A stretch of 64,000 bases of DNA from Spirodela intermedia (taxonomy: Eukaryota > Streptophyta > Magnoliopsida > Alismatales > Araceae), in contig LR746272.1 of assembly GCA_902729315.2 (NCBI GenBank), positions 8,148,827 through 8,212,826 of the forward strand, given 5' to 3'. Positions 10,563 to 25,500 of this stretch are shown here, piece by piece. The notes beneath the pieces were generated by a model, which had not been told where the DNA came from, made no database searches, and worked only from the letters and a program-made list of their open reading frames with translations. The translations under genes and the position numbers were made by a program. The first letter of the stretch is position 1. Each line of letters starts with the position of its first letter.

Positions 10563-13500
10563 GTGAGAATGGCTCTAGTTCATCAGTTTTTCTGCACTTG
10601 TATAAAAGATGAAGAGTCTCTAGTACTTGTTTCCCTTCTCACTGTTAATTGTTTATGGTCAGCTTCTTCATTGACTTTGGCTGAATCAGGGCTTTGAAGG
10701 GTGATTAGGCTGTTTTTTGGGGATGCATGAAGTTTTCTAGACGTCATTGACTGTTTTAGTGTTTGCCCCTTGTCTTTGGATGGTTGGTGTTCAACATAAA
10801 AATCCTGCTTTGTACGATTTGTTGAGTCGGTCATTCTTGGAATTACTTTTTTTCTGGGATTGCTTTTTTGAGTTTCTGATCGTTGAAGATATGAGAGTCC
10901 ACTGGATCATATGGTTTAAATTTTCCTAACATGAAGCGTTTTCTTATAAATGGTGTGTATGCCTGCATTATATATATCTATATATATATAGATTCAGTCA
11001 CACAAAAGTTAGTCGAACTATGACTTGATTTTTTTTCACATTTTGTTACATGATATTAAGTTTGCTGACCTTCTTGATATTATATCTTATAGGATTCCCT
11101 TTGGAATCCTCTGAGAAAACTCCCTCATTCACCAAGTCGGAAAGAGAACATTGAAAAGCAAGCAATGCATTTTACTGGTTGCACTGCATTCTTCTATAAT
11201 TTGAACCAGTTCTGATTTCTCATGTCTCTTTATCGATTCAGAATGAGATTGCTAATCTAGAAGGTCAAAATTAGTGCTCGTTTACATCTGCCGTTTAATA
11301 ATCCTAAGTGAAGGAGCAAGTAGAATAGAAATTACAAGTTTAACTTGATAACTTTTATTGATTCCTAATTTGAGACAATTTGAATTATTTCATTATTAAT
11401 GAAGAAGGGTCCTGACACAAGTGCTTTCCATAAAATTCACTTTCTCTCGTAAACATTGTCTTCTTTAAAGATAGTTATCATCTATTTCTAGGATGCGACC
11501 AGCATGAAAGCCATGTTCTTCTTAGTGCCCACTTTTCATTGATAGTCAATAATGATATCCAATTATTTCATTGTCATCTGAATCCTTTGGAGTCCATGTG
11601 TTGTGGTTACTTACCATTGTTTTTCACCCATGATGTGCACTTTGGAAATCTAATTCCACGGATGCTTTCATACAACAAGAAAGCAACAATACCGGTATGC
11701 AGGAGCACCCAAGAAAACGCAGCTTTGGGTTTTTTTGGGGGATGGTGTGTGGTCGCTGGAATCACTCCTATTGTAGAAACAGCAGCCAAAAACTACAAGA
11801 TTGTATAAAATATAAATGGAGACCACTAAAACTTCTCTTCTCATCTGACAAGGTTGTTGCGGAAAGTTATGAGAAATAAGCTAGAACGAAGTGTTTTCTC
11901 CTATCCTTGTTATTTTTTTCAGGTTCCATTGACTATCATCTTCCTCTATTCCTCTTGATCGGTTGGACACAAACAGTTAATTTATGCGCTAAAATTGTAA
12001 TTTTTTCCCCCCCTGTACATGCCCCAGAGAACAGATGATTAAAGAACTTTCACTAGTCACCATCAGTGAGTGTTGGGCAAATATCCTGCCCATTTTGGTA
12101 CCAATTTAACGATCAACCGTATCAAGAATAATCTCAATAGGACATTCATTATCACAAATATTTTGACCATATTTCTGTGTTGTGTTTTCAGGAGTGGTGC
12201 ATTTTGTTTTCTTATTCGCAACTATGGCTTCTGCATTGAAGAATATCTTCTAACTCACTTATTCAAAGGGTTGTGTGAAAGTTTTGAGAGGTTTGTAATG
12301 CTATATTTATGTCTTACAAGTTTTATGCTTAATAAATGATGGTTAGAACGGACATTAGATAAATTGACTGATTTGTACCAACCTTTTGCCCTTCCATCGG
12401 TGGTTACAGGGTTAGGAAACAGATAGAATTCAATGGTGCCTTTGCATTTGAAGCATTTAAAGCATTTGTAGGAAATTACTGTTGAGTTTTATTTGACAAT
12501 AAATATTTCAGCAATTAGTGATGTGGAAATAGTTGGATCTATTTATTTGTAGAAAACTTCGCAACAAGATCTCTATAAATTTTATTCCCACTTGACATGA
12601 TTGTAAGTAATTTATTATTCCTAGACAGCCAAATTGTGTAGCCAAAACATCAGAAGATGGTAGAATATTTTCGTTTAGCTCCTTTGATATTTTCACTTTT
12701 TTCGTCCAGACGCTTCCATGGTTTGGTTTTCTGTGGTTTAATGAATGGAGTTTAGGCTATTTCTGCCACCAAATTGAGTCATAGAAATATACACCTTTTT
12801 TTCCCCCATTTTGATGCCCAAAATGTGCCACCTTCCCACCTTTTTGGACATGGAAAGCGAGACTTCCTGCCTATGAAGTGGATGCAGATATGTTTCCTTC
12901 TTAATGGATAGTGTTTCATTATGACGAAGTGCTGTTATAATTAAATATCAATGGCTACTTGGAGCTTGCTTTCTATGATCCATAAAATCTGGATATTTCT
13001 GTTCGTTTATCTTGCGAGAAATGCATTTCACCGTATTGAATGTATTTCTGTGTTGGGACACTAACAGACTAGTATCTGTGCAGGATTTTGAGCGATTCAT
13101 ATGGCACACATTCATACGACGGGATTCTTTGGATCTTGCGGTCTGTTACTTGATGTTTTTTGTTATCACTACTTATAATTGTACCTTTAGTTTGGTGGTC
13201 TTCATTGGTAAAATACTTAATGAAAAATTCCAACATTTTGAAATCTAGTTTATTGGGTATAGTTTGCATTTCATGTTGATTGGTAGCAATTTCGTTCAAC
13301 TCTGTCTGTTCTATCAATTTTCATATAATGGCTTTGTTTTGTCTAATCTTTTTGTCTAGGAGCTTGCAGGAGCTCTGTTTTGTGCTTTCACATCCCCGGT
13401 TGATGAAAAGCTCCTCTCCAGCTGTAGATGAGGTAATGAATTGTTTTTTTATATCCTTTTATATCTTTTCCGAAGCCTAGATAAATGTACTCCTAAGTTA

Positions 13501-16500
13501 TTCTTTGATAGTTCTTTTGAATGCTATTTTGAAAAATAATGAAACTTTGTCTGTGGATAGAAATTTTGGTTTGATTAATTTTCTATGTTAGCTGGTTTTT
13601 GAAGAAAGGAAAAGCAGAGTGATGATTCACTTTTCTAATTCCTAAAACATTTATGCATGGAATGATGGAGGGAATTTTTCTGATGTTAGTAAGTGGCCAT
13701 GTAGAGTTCGAAAGTATAGGAAACTGACAATGGGATTCTAGATGTCCACAAGCATCTTGCTGTGTATCTTTAGGTGGATTCCTTTGACCCACATGATCGA
13801 TCCAGATTTAAGTCCATACAGAAGGATCATTCATTAATCCTGGGGAAGAAAGTTTTTGATGATCTGTGGTTTATGGAGTTTCTCAATGTATCCGGTTATG
13901 GTGGTATTTTCTCTCTTCAACATTCTTCAGTAAATCAGGTAAATCAGCCTTTCCTTTTTGTCAAGAAGCGTTCACACCATTTTTTAATGTTGAGAAAGAA
14001 AACAGAGAGAATAGGAGGCAAAACTTTGTCACGGAGGACAGAGGGAGGAACGGCAGAAACTGCCTCACTCATTTATTCACCTTTGATGTCCCTTAAATGG
14101 GGAACCCTACATACATATTCTCATAATACCCTTAGTCATTTTTAATATTACACTTAGACCTTCTAACAATTAAGCGCAGAGAAATCCTTGTTGGCTTAGT
14201 GAAATCTGCAGAGCTGTTAATGCTATTATAAACATGTAGAGTATTGGCTCTGTCTTTAAGAAAATTGTGTTAAAATTTTATTTGTAGACTAGGCAAGGAT
14301 TCTAAAGATGGTGCATGTACATGCAGACTGGGATTAGATTGTCTACCCAGGTAGATGTCATCTATATGGAAGATGATATTACCTGCCTTCTCTAGGGTTT
14401 ATGAGAAGAGGGGAATAATGGATTTCTCAGGGAAAGTTCTCTCCATCGTTTTGGAACAAGTTTGTGTTCTTTTAGCTTGTTATCATGCGTTTCATTTTAT
14501 TTTGACATCAAGGTTTTCGGTCTGAGACTTGTAATCTCCAACTTATGTAAATTGAGAAGGCATATCTAGATGATTTTTCTTGGACATGTTCATAATGACA
14601 TCTCCATAAAGCGTGGACATCCTGGAATTGACATTGGTCATGTGGAGCGGAGTAAGTAGTTTAACTTTCTGTAATTTTGGTGTGTTAACTAACATAGCAG
14701 ACGCTATCTTATAATAGATTGTAGCCGTCGTACAGAAGTTTTCTTAGAGTATAGTGATAATATGATCGTTCATACGTTTCTTTCTTTTCAAATTTAATGG
14801 CTTTGGCAACATTCACTTTCAAACAACAAAATATCTTTTTTTATGGTCGTAGAATTTTCCTACGGTTGATTTTTTTTGAGTGGTAATTTTGGGTTAAAAT
14901 TGGCCTTTTAACATGACCAGCAGCAACCTTATTTCATGATAAACTTTTTTCTCTTTTGTGGATAGCTCGAGGAGGATGCTTATCTCCCATCATCGGAATC
15001 TTATGCTATTTTGTAGTATGCATTTGGATCCTTCTTGCTAGGTTGATTTTTCCTTTTTCTTTTTGAGGTGTTCCAGGTTAGACAGGGTTGGCATACAGTA
15101 TGGAGCTCTTTAATGCATGGACTTCCAACATTCAGCAATGTGCCTCAAGTTGTATGTTCTCCTGTTTTCTTGTAAATATTCATTGAAAACTGTTTTAGTT
15201 CTTGACTTCTTGCCATAGCACTCGATTAGTTGCTGGTTTTCTTATCCAGGTGCACTGTTGTCCAAGATATCCCAGAAGCCAGTGCTTCTGGTTTCTACTC
15301 CCACCGGAACTGATGATCTTTTTCTGGCTTCTTTGTCACGTTCCATTGCATGTGAAAATCATGTTGGAATGATTTTTTTGGAAGCGAACTAATAATGCTA
15401 TCATGCATAAATGGGCTTCTCGACTTAATGGAAATTGGTTTTAAGTTAGATTCTTTTACTACACACAAGCATTTTTCAGTTTGTGTTTTAGGAAGATGAA
15501 CAGGTTGTAATTTTAATTGGGAATTGCCATTATCTTACCGTCACTTGATTTTTCAGAGGTGATTGAGCTGCTGTCTGAGCAGTCTTGCTTGTCATTACTA
15601 AATTCGTCTACCCATCGTATTTGTTGACTTCATGCATTCTTGGGCTATGTGACCATGATCTTTTTATTTGTAAAATTATCTCTATTATATTTCAGTCTGC
15701 TTTTTGATCATTCCTCCAGACTGCTGTCTGAGCAGTCTGGTAGATTTGGCATAGATAGGCAAGAAGTATCTTTATCTTTGCCTTGGGTTTTTGTTTGCTG
15801 TCACCTTGAACGTTTACCGTGAGACTATGCATTTGATGCCCATAGCTTTGTAGAGCAGGGAAAAGAAAATGAAAGTTTCTCAACCTTTTGTCTAAGATCA
15901 ATTATGTGGGGTACAGCACAAACAAACTTAATCACCTTGTTCCTTCCACGTTGTAAAGATGTCGTCGTGATATTGTCATAAATGAGTACACTGTTTGATT
16001 GCCTAAAATGAAAATTTCCAGAAAACAACCAGAAAGGATCATTCCCAGGACGTCGAGATAGTTGTTTCCATTTTCTCTTTCTTTTGCTTCTCTTCGTCTT
16101 CCTTCTCTCCCTTGTAATTTTTTTTTTCCAATGTGTTATTCATAAAACGAGAAAAGACTTACACATGTATACAATGAGCTCTTGAAAAGAGAGAACCCCC
16201 CTATACATGACCAAGAAGCATATGCTTGGGGATTGCGTGCAACTCTACGATCAGAAGTTTAAAAATGGAAGACTCGTTTCTCCTCCCATCACGAAATGTC
16301 CTAGCCCACTCTTGTACATCAATGAAGATATTTGCCATTTTTTATCCACTGTCTCAGCGGGTTGACAATGTGGTTATTATCACATCAAAATGGCTTAAAG
16401 GTTCTCATGTGAAGTGAGCCACACACTACGGGATTTCCCTTGGTGTTTCAATTCCAATAACACTTTCTCCTTGTCACATTCAGGTCAGTAGGAAGGTTGC

Positions 16501-19500
16501 TCTTAATTTAACCTAGCATGATTCTCGTTCTGATTTTGGATCCCACAGGTTTTCAGTGTTGTAAGGAGGTTAAATGAATCTTATAATCACCTCAGAAAGT
16601 AACTATATTTTTGAAGTGACGAAATATGATAATTTTTCTGTCATGGACTTTATTCTTTGTATTTTTTTTAAATTTTTTTTAGGTACGATGATAGATTTTT
16701 TAGACACCATATGGTTTTTATATGCAGGCTGATGCTGCTTTGATCCTTCTTGGCAGCATTGTTTCAGAGGTCAAGTTCAAGTTTCTAGTTCTTGTGTCAT
16801 GCACTTTTCTGTCGCTCTTGTTACAAATATCAAACAAATTTGAAGTGTTCAGATATTGTTGCTTTCCATTATTTCTCACAGGATCTCGTTAGTATGCCGA
16901 TTGTGCCTCAAGAGGTGTGGGAAGTTCAGCTATTTAAGCATACTCCATCTGTGTATGGCCCACTGAAATTTCAGACGACTCATTTTAGTGCCACTTTGTT
17001 TCTTTTAATTGATAGTTTTCCTCGTGTATTGGAGGCATTTTGTTTGTTGAATGGTGTATGCTCCTATTGGTGACTCCTGATTGATTTAATATATCTGGCA
17101 ACCATTTTAAGTTGCATGATTTGAATGTACAGTAATAGATTTCTTGGCAGTTTGTACTATTTTTTTTCAATATAACTTGTAACCATTTTAAGAGGCATGA
17201 TTTGAATGTGTAGTAATAAATCAATTGAGCCACAATTAAAATCAAGGGGAGCGAGTGGAGTGTGTCCAACTTTATTGCAGAAAAAGTTGTTTTTTTTTTT
17301 TGTAATAACAAAAATAGGACCATTCTTCCCCTCAAATGCAGGGTGACTTTTAGGCTTTGTCACTTTGACTGCGTAATTAGGTATATTGGCTTTAATACGA
17401 AAATTTATTGTGCCGTCCAATTTAAAATCGATTAGCTGAAGTGGGCTCATTTTTATAACTTAAAAATAATTAGTTTATCAAGTAAAAATGGGACCTTTTA
17501 AATTAAAGAATCATCTCACAAAACATCCTATTCTTGCATAGATAATATCCACTTTTCTGTCTATAACTGAGTTGGGTTGCTTTTGTAACGAGGTGGCCTG
17601 GATACCATCAATATGTGTCATGCTACTTCCTGTTTTACTATGGTCCAATAATCCGCCAACTTTCTCTAGTGGTAGACCGTGGGCCTGAGCAAAATATATG
17701 AGAAATGAAAATGGTTTTGGGTTGATCAAAATATGTAGACATCTTGATCAAATTTGTACTTATTGGTGACATCCATACACATTGGTGGCATCTGTACACA
17801 TCAGGCTTAAACAAGCTAAAATTTATCTAAGATTTTCAGAGAGAATTATTTGATCATTTACTTCACAGGATAGAACATTTTTTCAAAATTGTCTAAATGA
17901 AGAAAATTTGTCCAAATTGGTTGTTTTTGATCTGGGTACGTTCGCCTAAGCCAGCCAAGTTTATTTTTCGATTATTTGAGATGTGTAGAGTTTTTAAGTC
18001 TTAACTTAGATCGGCCAATCTGGATCTAGATAACCCAAGCTTGAGCGTATGAAATAAACGAACTTTTGACTTTTGGACAAATTTATTTTTTGGTTGTTAC
18101 TTTCAAGTAATAGATTCTTTTTTGCCACCATTTAAAATTCTCTTTTGGATGTGAGCGTATTAAATTTGAAAATAATGTACAAGTTTATTGAATTTGAGTT
18201 GATTTGAGTTCTTTCACATGACAGCAGTAATGTTTTTCGTAGTTCTGCTCGGCAATGTTCATTTTTTTTCTCTCAAGTATGCATTTATTCTCCTTTGTTT
18301 TTATTTTTTATTGTTGATCTGTTATGTGGAGGACGCACTGGTACTTGAATCATTTGACTGGCCATCTTGTTGGGCCATTCTAATATTCTGTATTCAGGCC
18401 CTAAAAATGGCAACAATTTGTAGTAGGTATGATTCAAGTAAAATCAGATATAATTCACTCGATTTGGTTAATTCAGATAAGCTGGGGATCATATGCTCAT
18501 CGTGAGTTATAATGATGTGAGTGAAAGAAGTAAACAAGATCGTAGACTATACATATGAAAGTATTGAAAAATTATCCTTGGGGCACTGATGTGAGCTCAT
18601 GACCGTTGGGCCCATTAAATGCAATGCTTGCCAAAAGAAGCAGCCATTGATGTATTCCAAGCAGTAAGAGGTGGAATAGATGAGTTATTATTGAGGCAGG
18701 CTATACGTTCCAGGGTTAAAATGATGCAGATGGCCCCTACCCTGGAATCTGCTCGCATTGTGTTGATGAAAATTCTTCAGTGAGGATCAAGGTATGATGG
18801 TTGTAAATTTTAGGGAATGTCGTCATATTGTCGGGATAATCACCCTCTGCAGCTCAGTAGTAAACCTGGCACACCCGAAAGTTATCAACGTGCTGATTGC
18901 CTGCATCGTTTGGAGATCTTGTAACATGGTAATACATTCGTAACAGTGTCCAGCTGAGTCAGGCACAGAAGCCAATTACTAGGTCCGAATGAGATTTAAT
19001 GGAGAACGAATGTGGTGATATGATGGAGAGTTAATGGCGGTATCATAGTGGAAGGGTTCGATATGTTGAGTTGGCTTACAGAGGTTTCATGAAGGAGGCT
19101 CATAAAGGTGGAAGACCCGGGCCGTAGGGAATGGTTACGGGTACCTGCTTGGGTTTCTGGGTTTAGAATGGTAGAAGGGAAGGGATGCTGGGTGGGGGCT
19201 ATGGATTATTATTACAAATTTTTGGGAGGTTAGGCTGTTGTGTGCGGCTCAAGGAGGCTACACATATGGATATCCTCTGAGGTTAGAAGGATGAAAGAGA
19301 TGGCTGCTGGGTGTGACTTAGGGAGGGTTTCTGGTGTTATAGGGAAGGGTTGGGCTTCTCAGTGTGATCTTCGGGAGGTTGTGGGCGAGAGAATTTCTGG
19401 GATCAGAAGGGGCTTCTGTTGTCAACCTGTCCAAAATTGAGTTGAAGTCAAGTGAACTTGGTCTATACCTGTCCTGAGTACGCTTCTCTACGCCAAGGAC

Positions 19501-22500
19501 TGCAGGCGATTCGAGTCCTTGGAGGGAAGAGTTATTATGAAATTACTACGTTCTGCCTAGAAACCAGACCTCCTTACAAATAGGTCATAAGGACAGTTGA
19601 CAATCCTGGTTTAAAACACAATTTCATTGGAATATGAACATAACTGTACTCACAACATAGGAAATCATTGAAAATTTCATCTTTTTGCTAACGTAAGCAC
19701 TGCTTGATATATGCTTTAGTTAATGCCTTTTTTGCCATCTGAGTTGAGTGAGTCACGTCTGAAATTCATATTATCAGTAAATTACTTAGGTAGTTGAGAT
19801 CATGAAACCTAGGCCCACGATGGGTTTAAATCCTCTGCTTTGTATGGATAGGACCATTGTTATAGGAAAGGCTTCTCATGAGTTCAAAGTAATGTTGTCT
19901 GTTTGTATGAAATTTGGGCGTCAACGTTCTTACCAGGATATTTTGGTTCGTATCAATGGTGGGTTATGTGCATAAATAGCCTTTTAGGATTGCATGCACA
20001 CATTTTCTTTCTTTTAAAACTTATAATGTCATTCTTCCATTTATCATTAATGTTGGTGTATTGATTATGCGTGTCATATTTTTTCTAGTACTCACTTGAG
20101 TTGTTTTTTTTTTTCTTTGTAACGGCATCCAGATGTGCTTTGTACTTCATTGCGTGCTATTTCTCAAAGAGTGGTGTTCAGGTGTGTATAACCTCCCTTC
20201 TGAACATGTCATCGTTGCATCCTTTGATTATTTATGTTACAATAATCTGTCATGCATCATTTGTATCCACTTGTATTTTAAATGCATTCATGTGTTTTTC
20301 ATTTGTGGTTGTATAATTTCTTGTAACCATTGCTGATGCGATCCTTTTTCTTTCTGATGTTTTGTTGTATAATGTTGAGCAAGTCCCTTTAATCACGGAT
20401 ACATACACTGAATTTTTAATTTTCTCATATTTATGTAGGGAAACCTTCATGATATTCTATATCTCAGGAAGTGTTTGCTCAAAGCATCAATGCAACTGGT
20501 TAATTCAAAGGTTCGCGTCTCAGACAGTGCATTAATTTTTAACCATATACGGTCATTGTCATCAATTTGTCCCATCAGGTTTCTGTTGGCCTTATCCAGT
20601 TGTCTTCTTTTTGTGATGTTTCTCTGTTCGTGATCGTCAATACATTTTAGTGGTTTTCTGTGGTATTTATGATAAAAAGACATCGGTTACATATCTGCAC
20701 TTGGGTGGGTCTCTGATGATTGTTTTACCTTCATTTGCTGTTGTGCCTGGTCCATTTCTTTGGTGGAACCGAGTAGGAGATGATGCTACCTTTTCTCTGC
20801 AGCCAACAAAATACAACTGATGAATGCTTGAATGCTTTTAGTTTCTCATATTACTTAAAAGAGTTTGTGTTGTAGCAAGTTATTCTACATCAATTACTGC
20901 ATCAATGGCCTCACAACTGAGCCAAGGCTACTTCTAACTATGGGTGTTTGAATTCACTGCTGATTTTTTTTTGGTTGAAATCAATTAATAATGAGGCGGA
21001 TGGAGACCTTATGTTCCAGTAACTAATGCAGCCATCTGTTCTTTTTTTATGATGACAAATTTGACTGTACTTTAATGAGAATCTTTCTGAATTCAAGCGT
21101 TTTCTCAAAGTCGTCATTTAATTAGCGTGGACCAAGAAATCATAAATTGAATCTGAACTTGTCCAGCCTGATCCCGATTCTATCACTTGATAGGGCCAGA
21201 TGGGGCAATTCTAACAAATCCTTGTAAAATTCCGGGAAAAAACATAAAGGAAAGGGTAGTGTTGGAAGATGAAAGGCAAACGAAGAAAGTGACATGCGGG
21301 AGAGATCTGGGAATATCAACTCATAAGATATAGACTTTGACTCGGTATCTGCAGCACTGTATAGCCTCAATAGCTGGACGTGGTAATGGGAGTTGGCACT
21401 GTAACAACAGGTGGTGCAACGTTGTGCCAATCATCTCTTACTTTGTTTCTTCTCTCTTGCATGTCCTTTTGATAACTCCGAGATCAAAGTAAGCAAGCTT
21501 TCACTCACTTAATCATCAGAGAACTTAAAATATCATGAAGAAATTGAAAGCTTATTCTACCATGGTATTAATGAATATAATACATCACAAAAGAATGCCC
21601 GTAGATTTCATTCAAGTTTTATTATCTCATAAATGACAGCTTTTTTCTGCAGAAACCGACGTTTTTCCCAGAAGGCTGACATGAATCGCTAAGTCTCAGT
21701 CCGTTTTTGTCGACTTGGATTCAATATGGCCAGTTTTCAAAACCATGTAATATAATGATTTTGTAAGGTGTAGACTGTGGTGTGTTCAAGTTATCAAAAA
21801 TAACAGGTCCAGTCGGACTGTCTTAGTGGCGACTTTGTGTATTCATTTTTGTGTAGATTGTGGCACATTTGATGGTGCGGCCTCCATCTTATTCACTTTT
21901 TTCCGTTTTATTTATTTACATTAATATTTGTGTCATTCCTTCTGTACAAAGTGGTGCCTTCCAGTTAAAAGGTTTGTTCTTGTTGAGGTACTTTTCTTAT
22001 CCGTATACCTTGTTCATGAATTATCTTCATCATTTTTTGTACAGGAATCTTTTTTCCTTAATAAGCAAATTGCTATGGTCTTGCCGGCTGCTATTTTTTC
22101 CCTTAGTGCTGGGTACTGTCCTTTCCTGCCCACATCCATGTGCCACATGCTCGTTGAAGAGTGGTCTAAGGTATTCTTTTGTCCGTTTGATTGTAAGTTT
22201 ACGATTGAGTTTCTGTCTAAGTTTAATGTTGGGGCCTTTGTTTAAATGTTGAATCAGAAAATCATGTTGTTTTTCGTTTGTTAAACTTGTGATATATTAA
22301 GGTGAAAGTATATTTTGTGTTTATCGCACTTTTCTGCAAAGATGATTTCGCAATTGTTTATGCATATTTACCTTGAAATCAGTTAATTTGTTCAATGAAA
22401 CCGTTTCAGTTTCAGGATCATAAGGAAATAGAAGGATTTCCGGAGTATTCTGTGGAAGTTCTTGCAAAAATCAACAATGAAACTGTTATTGAGGTGCTAC

Positions 22501-25500
22501 ATCAATCATTTGATTTTTTGTTGGCTTCATATTTATTGTGTTAATTTACAGATCTGTGTATGCTTTTGTTAGCTGCCAAAGCCAGAAAATTGCCAGAGTA
22601 TACGTCTTTCACGAGATTTAAGTGGGCAATTGATTCATGAAATGGGAGAGTACTTTCTTGCGATTACAGATTTCGATCAAGAAATGGAGAGGAAATCTTT
22701 ATCAGATATCTCCCTTTTTTGCTTGTTTTTATCTAATCTGATCTACAGTTTGAATTTGACTCGGTATGTCTCTTCTGTGTTTTTGGGTGAACCTATAATC
22801 TCTTTGTTTATTCTCCATACTAGTCTTCGTTTTATGTTTAATCAGTTTTCAACAATGTTTTGACAGTTTCATAATCGTTGTTACTGACCTCTTTGGACGC
22901 AACTTCTGATGAAATAAATAATTAAACCTGTGTTGGTGCGGCCTTACATCTGATTTATCTGTTTGATTGGTTATGTACTTGTCAATAACTGATAGTTGCT
23001 GTTTTTTAATAATGCAAGGCTTTGCTGATTTTGTTTTCTTCATGGAGCATGCATTATTTTTCCTGCAGATGAAGAAGAAAATCTTTGGTGGCACATGAAT
23101 TCCCCTGTTGCATTATTCTCTAGACTGCATACCAAAGTATAATTTTCTGTTGAAAGTAGATATTGCCAACATAGCCATTTCGTCATAGAAAAGAGCGAAA
23201 TTGCAAGGGTGTGCAGCATAAAATCTCAACCTTCTATGCATCATTTTGCTGGATCTACACCAACGAAGTATAGACCAAAGTAAAAAGTACAGACTCCCCA
23301 AAATTACGGACTCATCTCTGTACTGCTTACACTACGTGCATTCCACACTCTGATCTGATCAAATACCCAAGAAAGAATCGTAGTATCTGTCTTGCCCTCT
23401 CTTAAAATGAGTACTAATTAAATTGGTTATTTCTACGTTCAGGATTGAACCTGAGCATCTTCATGATTCTTTGGTGGCCTTCTAAGGAATCCTAATTTTA
23501 TTGTGCGGGCAATTATCTGATAAATACTAGATTATTTAGTTTTTATCTCTCGTGGATTCCATATAGTTGAGCACCGAACAATAAGCTCTATCATCTTATA
23601 CTATTGGATATCCTTCATCTAAAAAAAGAAACAGAATTAATCTGTTATAAGCTTTTAAAACGCGTTTTGCACTTTTTCCTAGCTCTGGAGAGGTATCTGG
23701 GGTGAATGGATGAGTTCTGGAGGTTGATTTCATTCTAGTTTATTAAAGCATCTTTAGCTGCCTGATAAAAATGTTGGTTAGGATGACTTGCCAAAATATG
23801 GATTGTAGGGTGAAGATTTAATTTCTTGAATTAATAATGTAATTACGAAGTTCTTTTAAATTTTGTGGTATGCACATTTTTGGTTTATGAGACCAGTTTC
23901 AATATGCTACTTTCTAGCTGTCTCTATGAGAATAAGTTGGGTCAGAGTCGCTTTTTAGCACTGTTCCTTTAAAGTACTATGTATACGCTTTATTTATTTT
24001 GCTTACCTTAATTCAGTTTTAGTCCGGATTTTGTGAAATATTGTGATGGACTTATATTTTTCATATTTTATGTCTCCTTTGGATTATTCTTTTCCAGTAG
24101 ATTTAATTTATTTAAATTGTGCAGGCTCAGGAATGAGAAATCATTACTATTCTCAAAGGTGCTGTCGTGTATCATTAGATTACTGCAGCTAATTATTTCC
24201 ACTGTTGAGGAAAAACACAAAGAACTTCACTTACGAGGCTCTTTGGGTGTTGCCTCTATCACAGAACTATCTGGATCTGCTTTGTCTTCTCTTTCTTGTC
24301 TTATTCAATGCCCACTGTTCTGTGTTCTTGGGGATGGAAGTGCAGTTCTTGGTGAATTTCATGAGAATATTCGTCAGTCAATTGAGAAGCTTCTGCTGGT
24401 TATAACGAATCTTCTTAAGGATTTCGCAACTTGTACGGCTGATGGTGATTTGAAGGGAGAAACCTCACAACATATTTGTTTAATTGCTGGCGACGGGATG
24501 AAAATTGTTGACATGGAATTAGATTTTGATGATGGCCCTAAAGATGTTGAGGATCTAGCGGTTAATGGGGATAGTGTTTCTGGTGTTTCCTTTTCTGTTC
24601 TGCAGTGGAAGTTGGATATGATTTCTTCTATTTCATCCTTCTTCACAGTTTTACCTGCTACCACGTGGGAAGTGATGCTTAATTTGTTGGAAAATGCATC
24701 TGATGCTAAGGTTGTTTATGCTTAGATATTTACTATATTGGTTTTCGGTTTTCATTTTTCCACTTTTGTGAGTGTTTTCTTTTATATTTTTAGGTTGCTG
24801 AATGTCTCATTTTTTATATCTGCAAGTGTTTTCCACTCTCCAAAGGGTCACTCTCTCCATTGGTAATGTAGAGGATCTATGTAATGCTATTTAGTGAATT
24901 CCTTTGAGGTTGCATGCCAGTTTTTGATTGATGTATATTGTTCCTTTTCTCTTAAGGTCATTTCGATGAACAAGATGATAGATTCAAGTGCAAGCCGTAG
25001 CATTTGCTTCGTTAACATCTTAACTGCTATTCATAGCTTACTGAGGTCAGTCTCCTCCAAGAACAGGAAAAACGATGGTCATCTTTGGCAGCCTAAGAGA
25101 CAGAATGTTTCAGAACAGGTAGCATGCTTGACAATATCAAGTTTGTTTCCTTATATCATTTTGAAAGCTTGTGCGTCATATGGTGTCAAGTATCTGCATT
25201 GGTACCAGTTTTACATACAGATTAGTGATCTTATCCTTGATAACTGTGCAGTTGTAATCTATTACTGTGGTAGTGATCTTAGAGAACATACATGGAAGTT
25301 CATTAGTAACTGCAGAATATAAAGTGAAAAAGACATAATTTTGCAATACAAAAGTGTTAAACATTTCACTACTGTAAAAATGTACAAACTTGATGAGGGG
25401 CTGAGTGATTGTTATCCTATAATTGTGTTATGGAAATCAGGATGGAATCAAGGGAATATTAGATGGGAATGTCATAATAGTAGAGGATAAAATATTTATG

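Noticed and set aside
12411-12470. Candidate ATM exon reading [19 protein letters not shown] after exon 10
   Set aside because: It ends in the wrong phase for exon 12 and does not resemble plant ATM. The exon at 13084-13140 fits both phase and family sequence.
15556-15630. Possible ATM exon after CAG at 15556 ([13 protein letters not shown])
   Set aside because: Exons 14 and 15 already join in frame to give the expected [12 protein letters not shown] sequence, so no extra exon is needed.
20101-20336. Cys- and aromatic-rich open frames around ATM exon 17
   Set aside because: They are read-throughs of the exon 17 frame (and a shifted frame) into the intron. Only 20133-20181 is exon.
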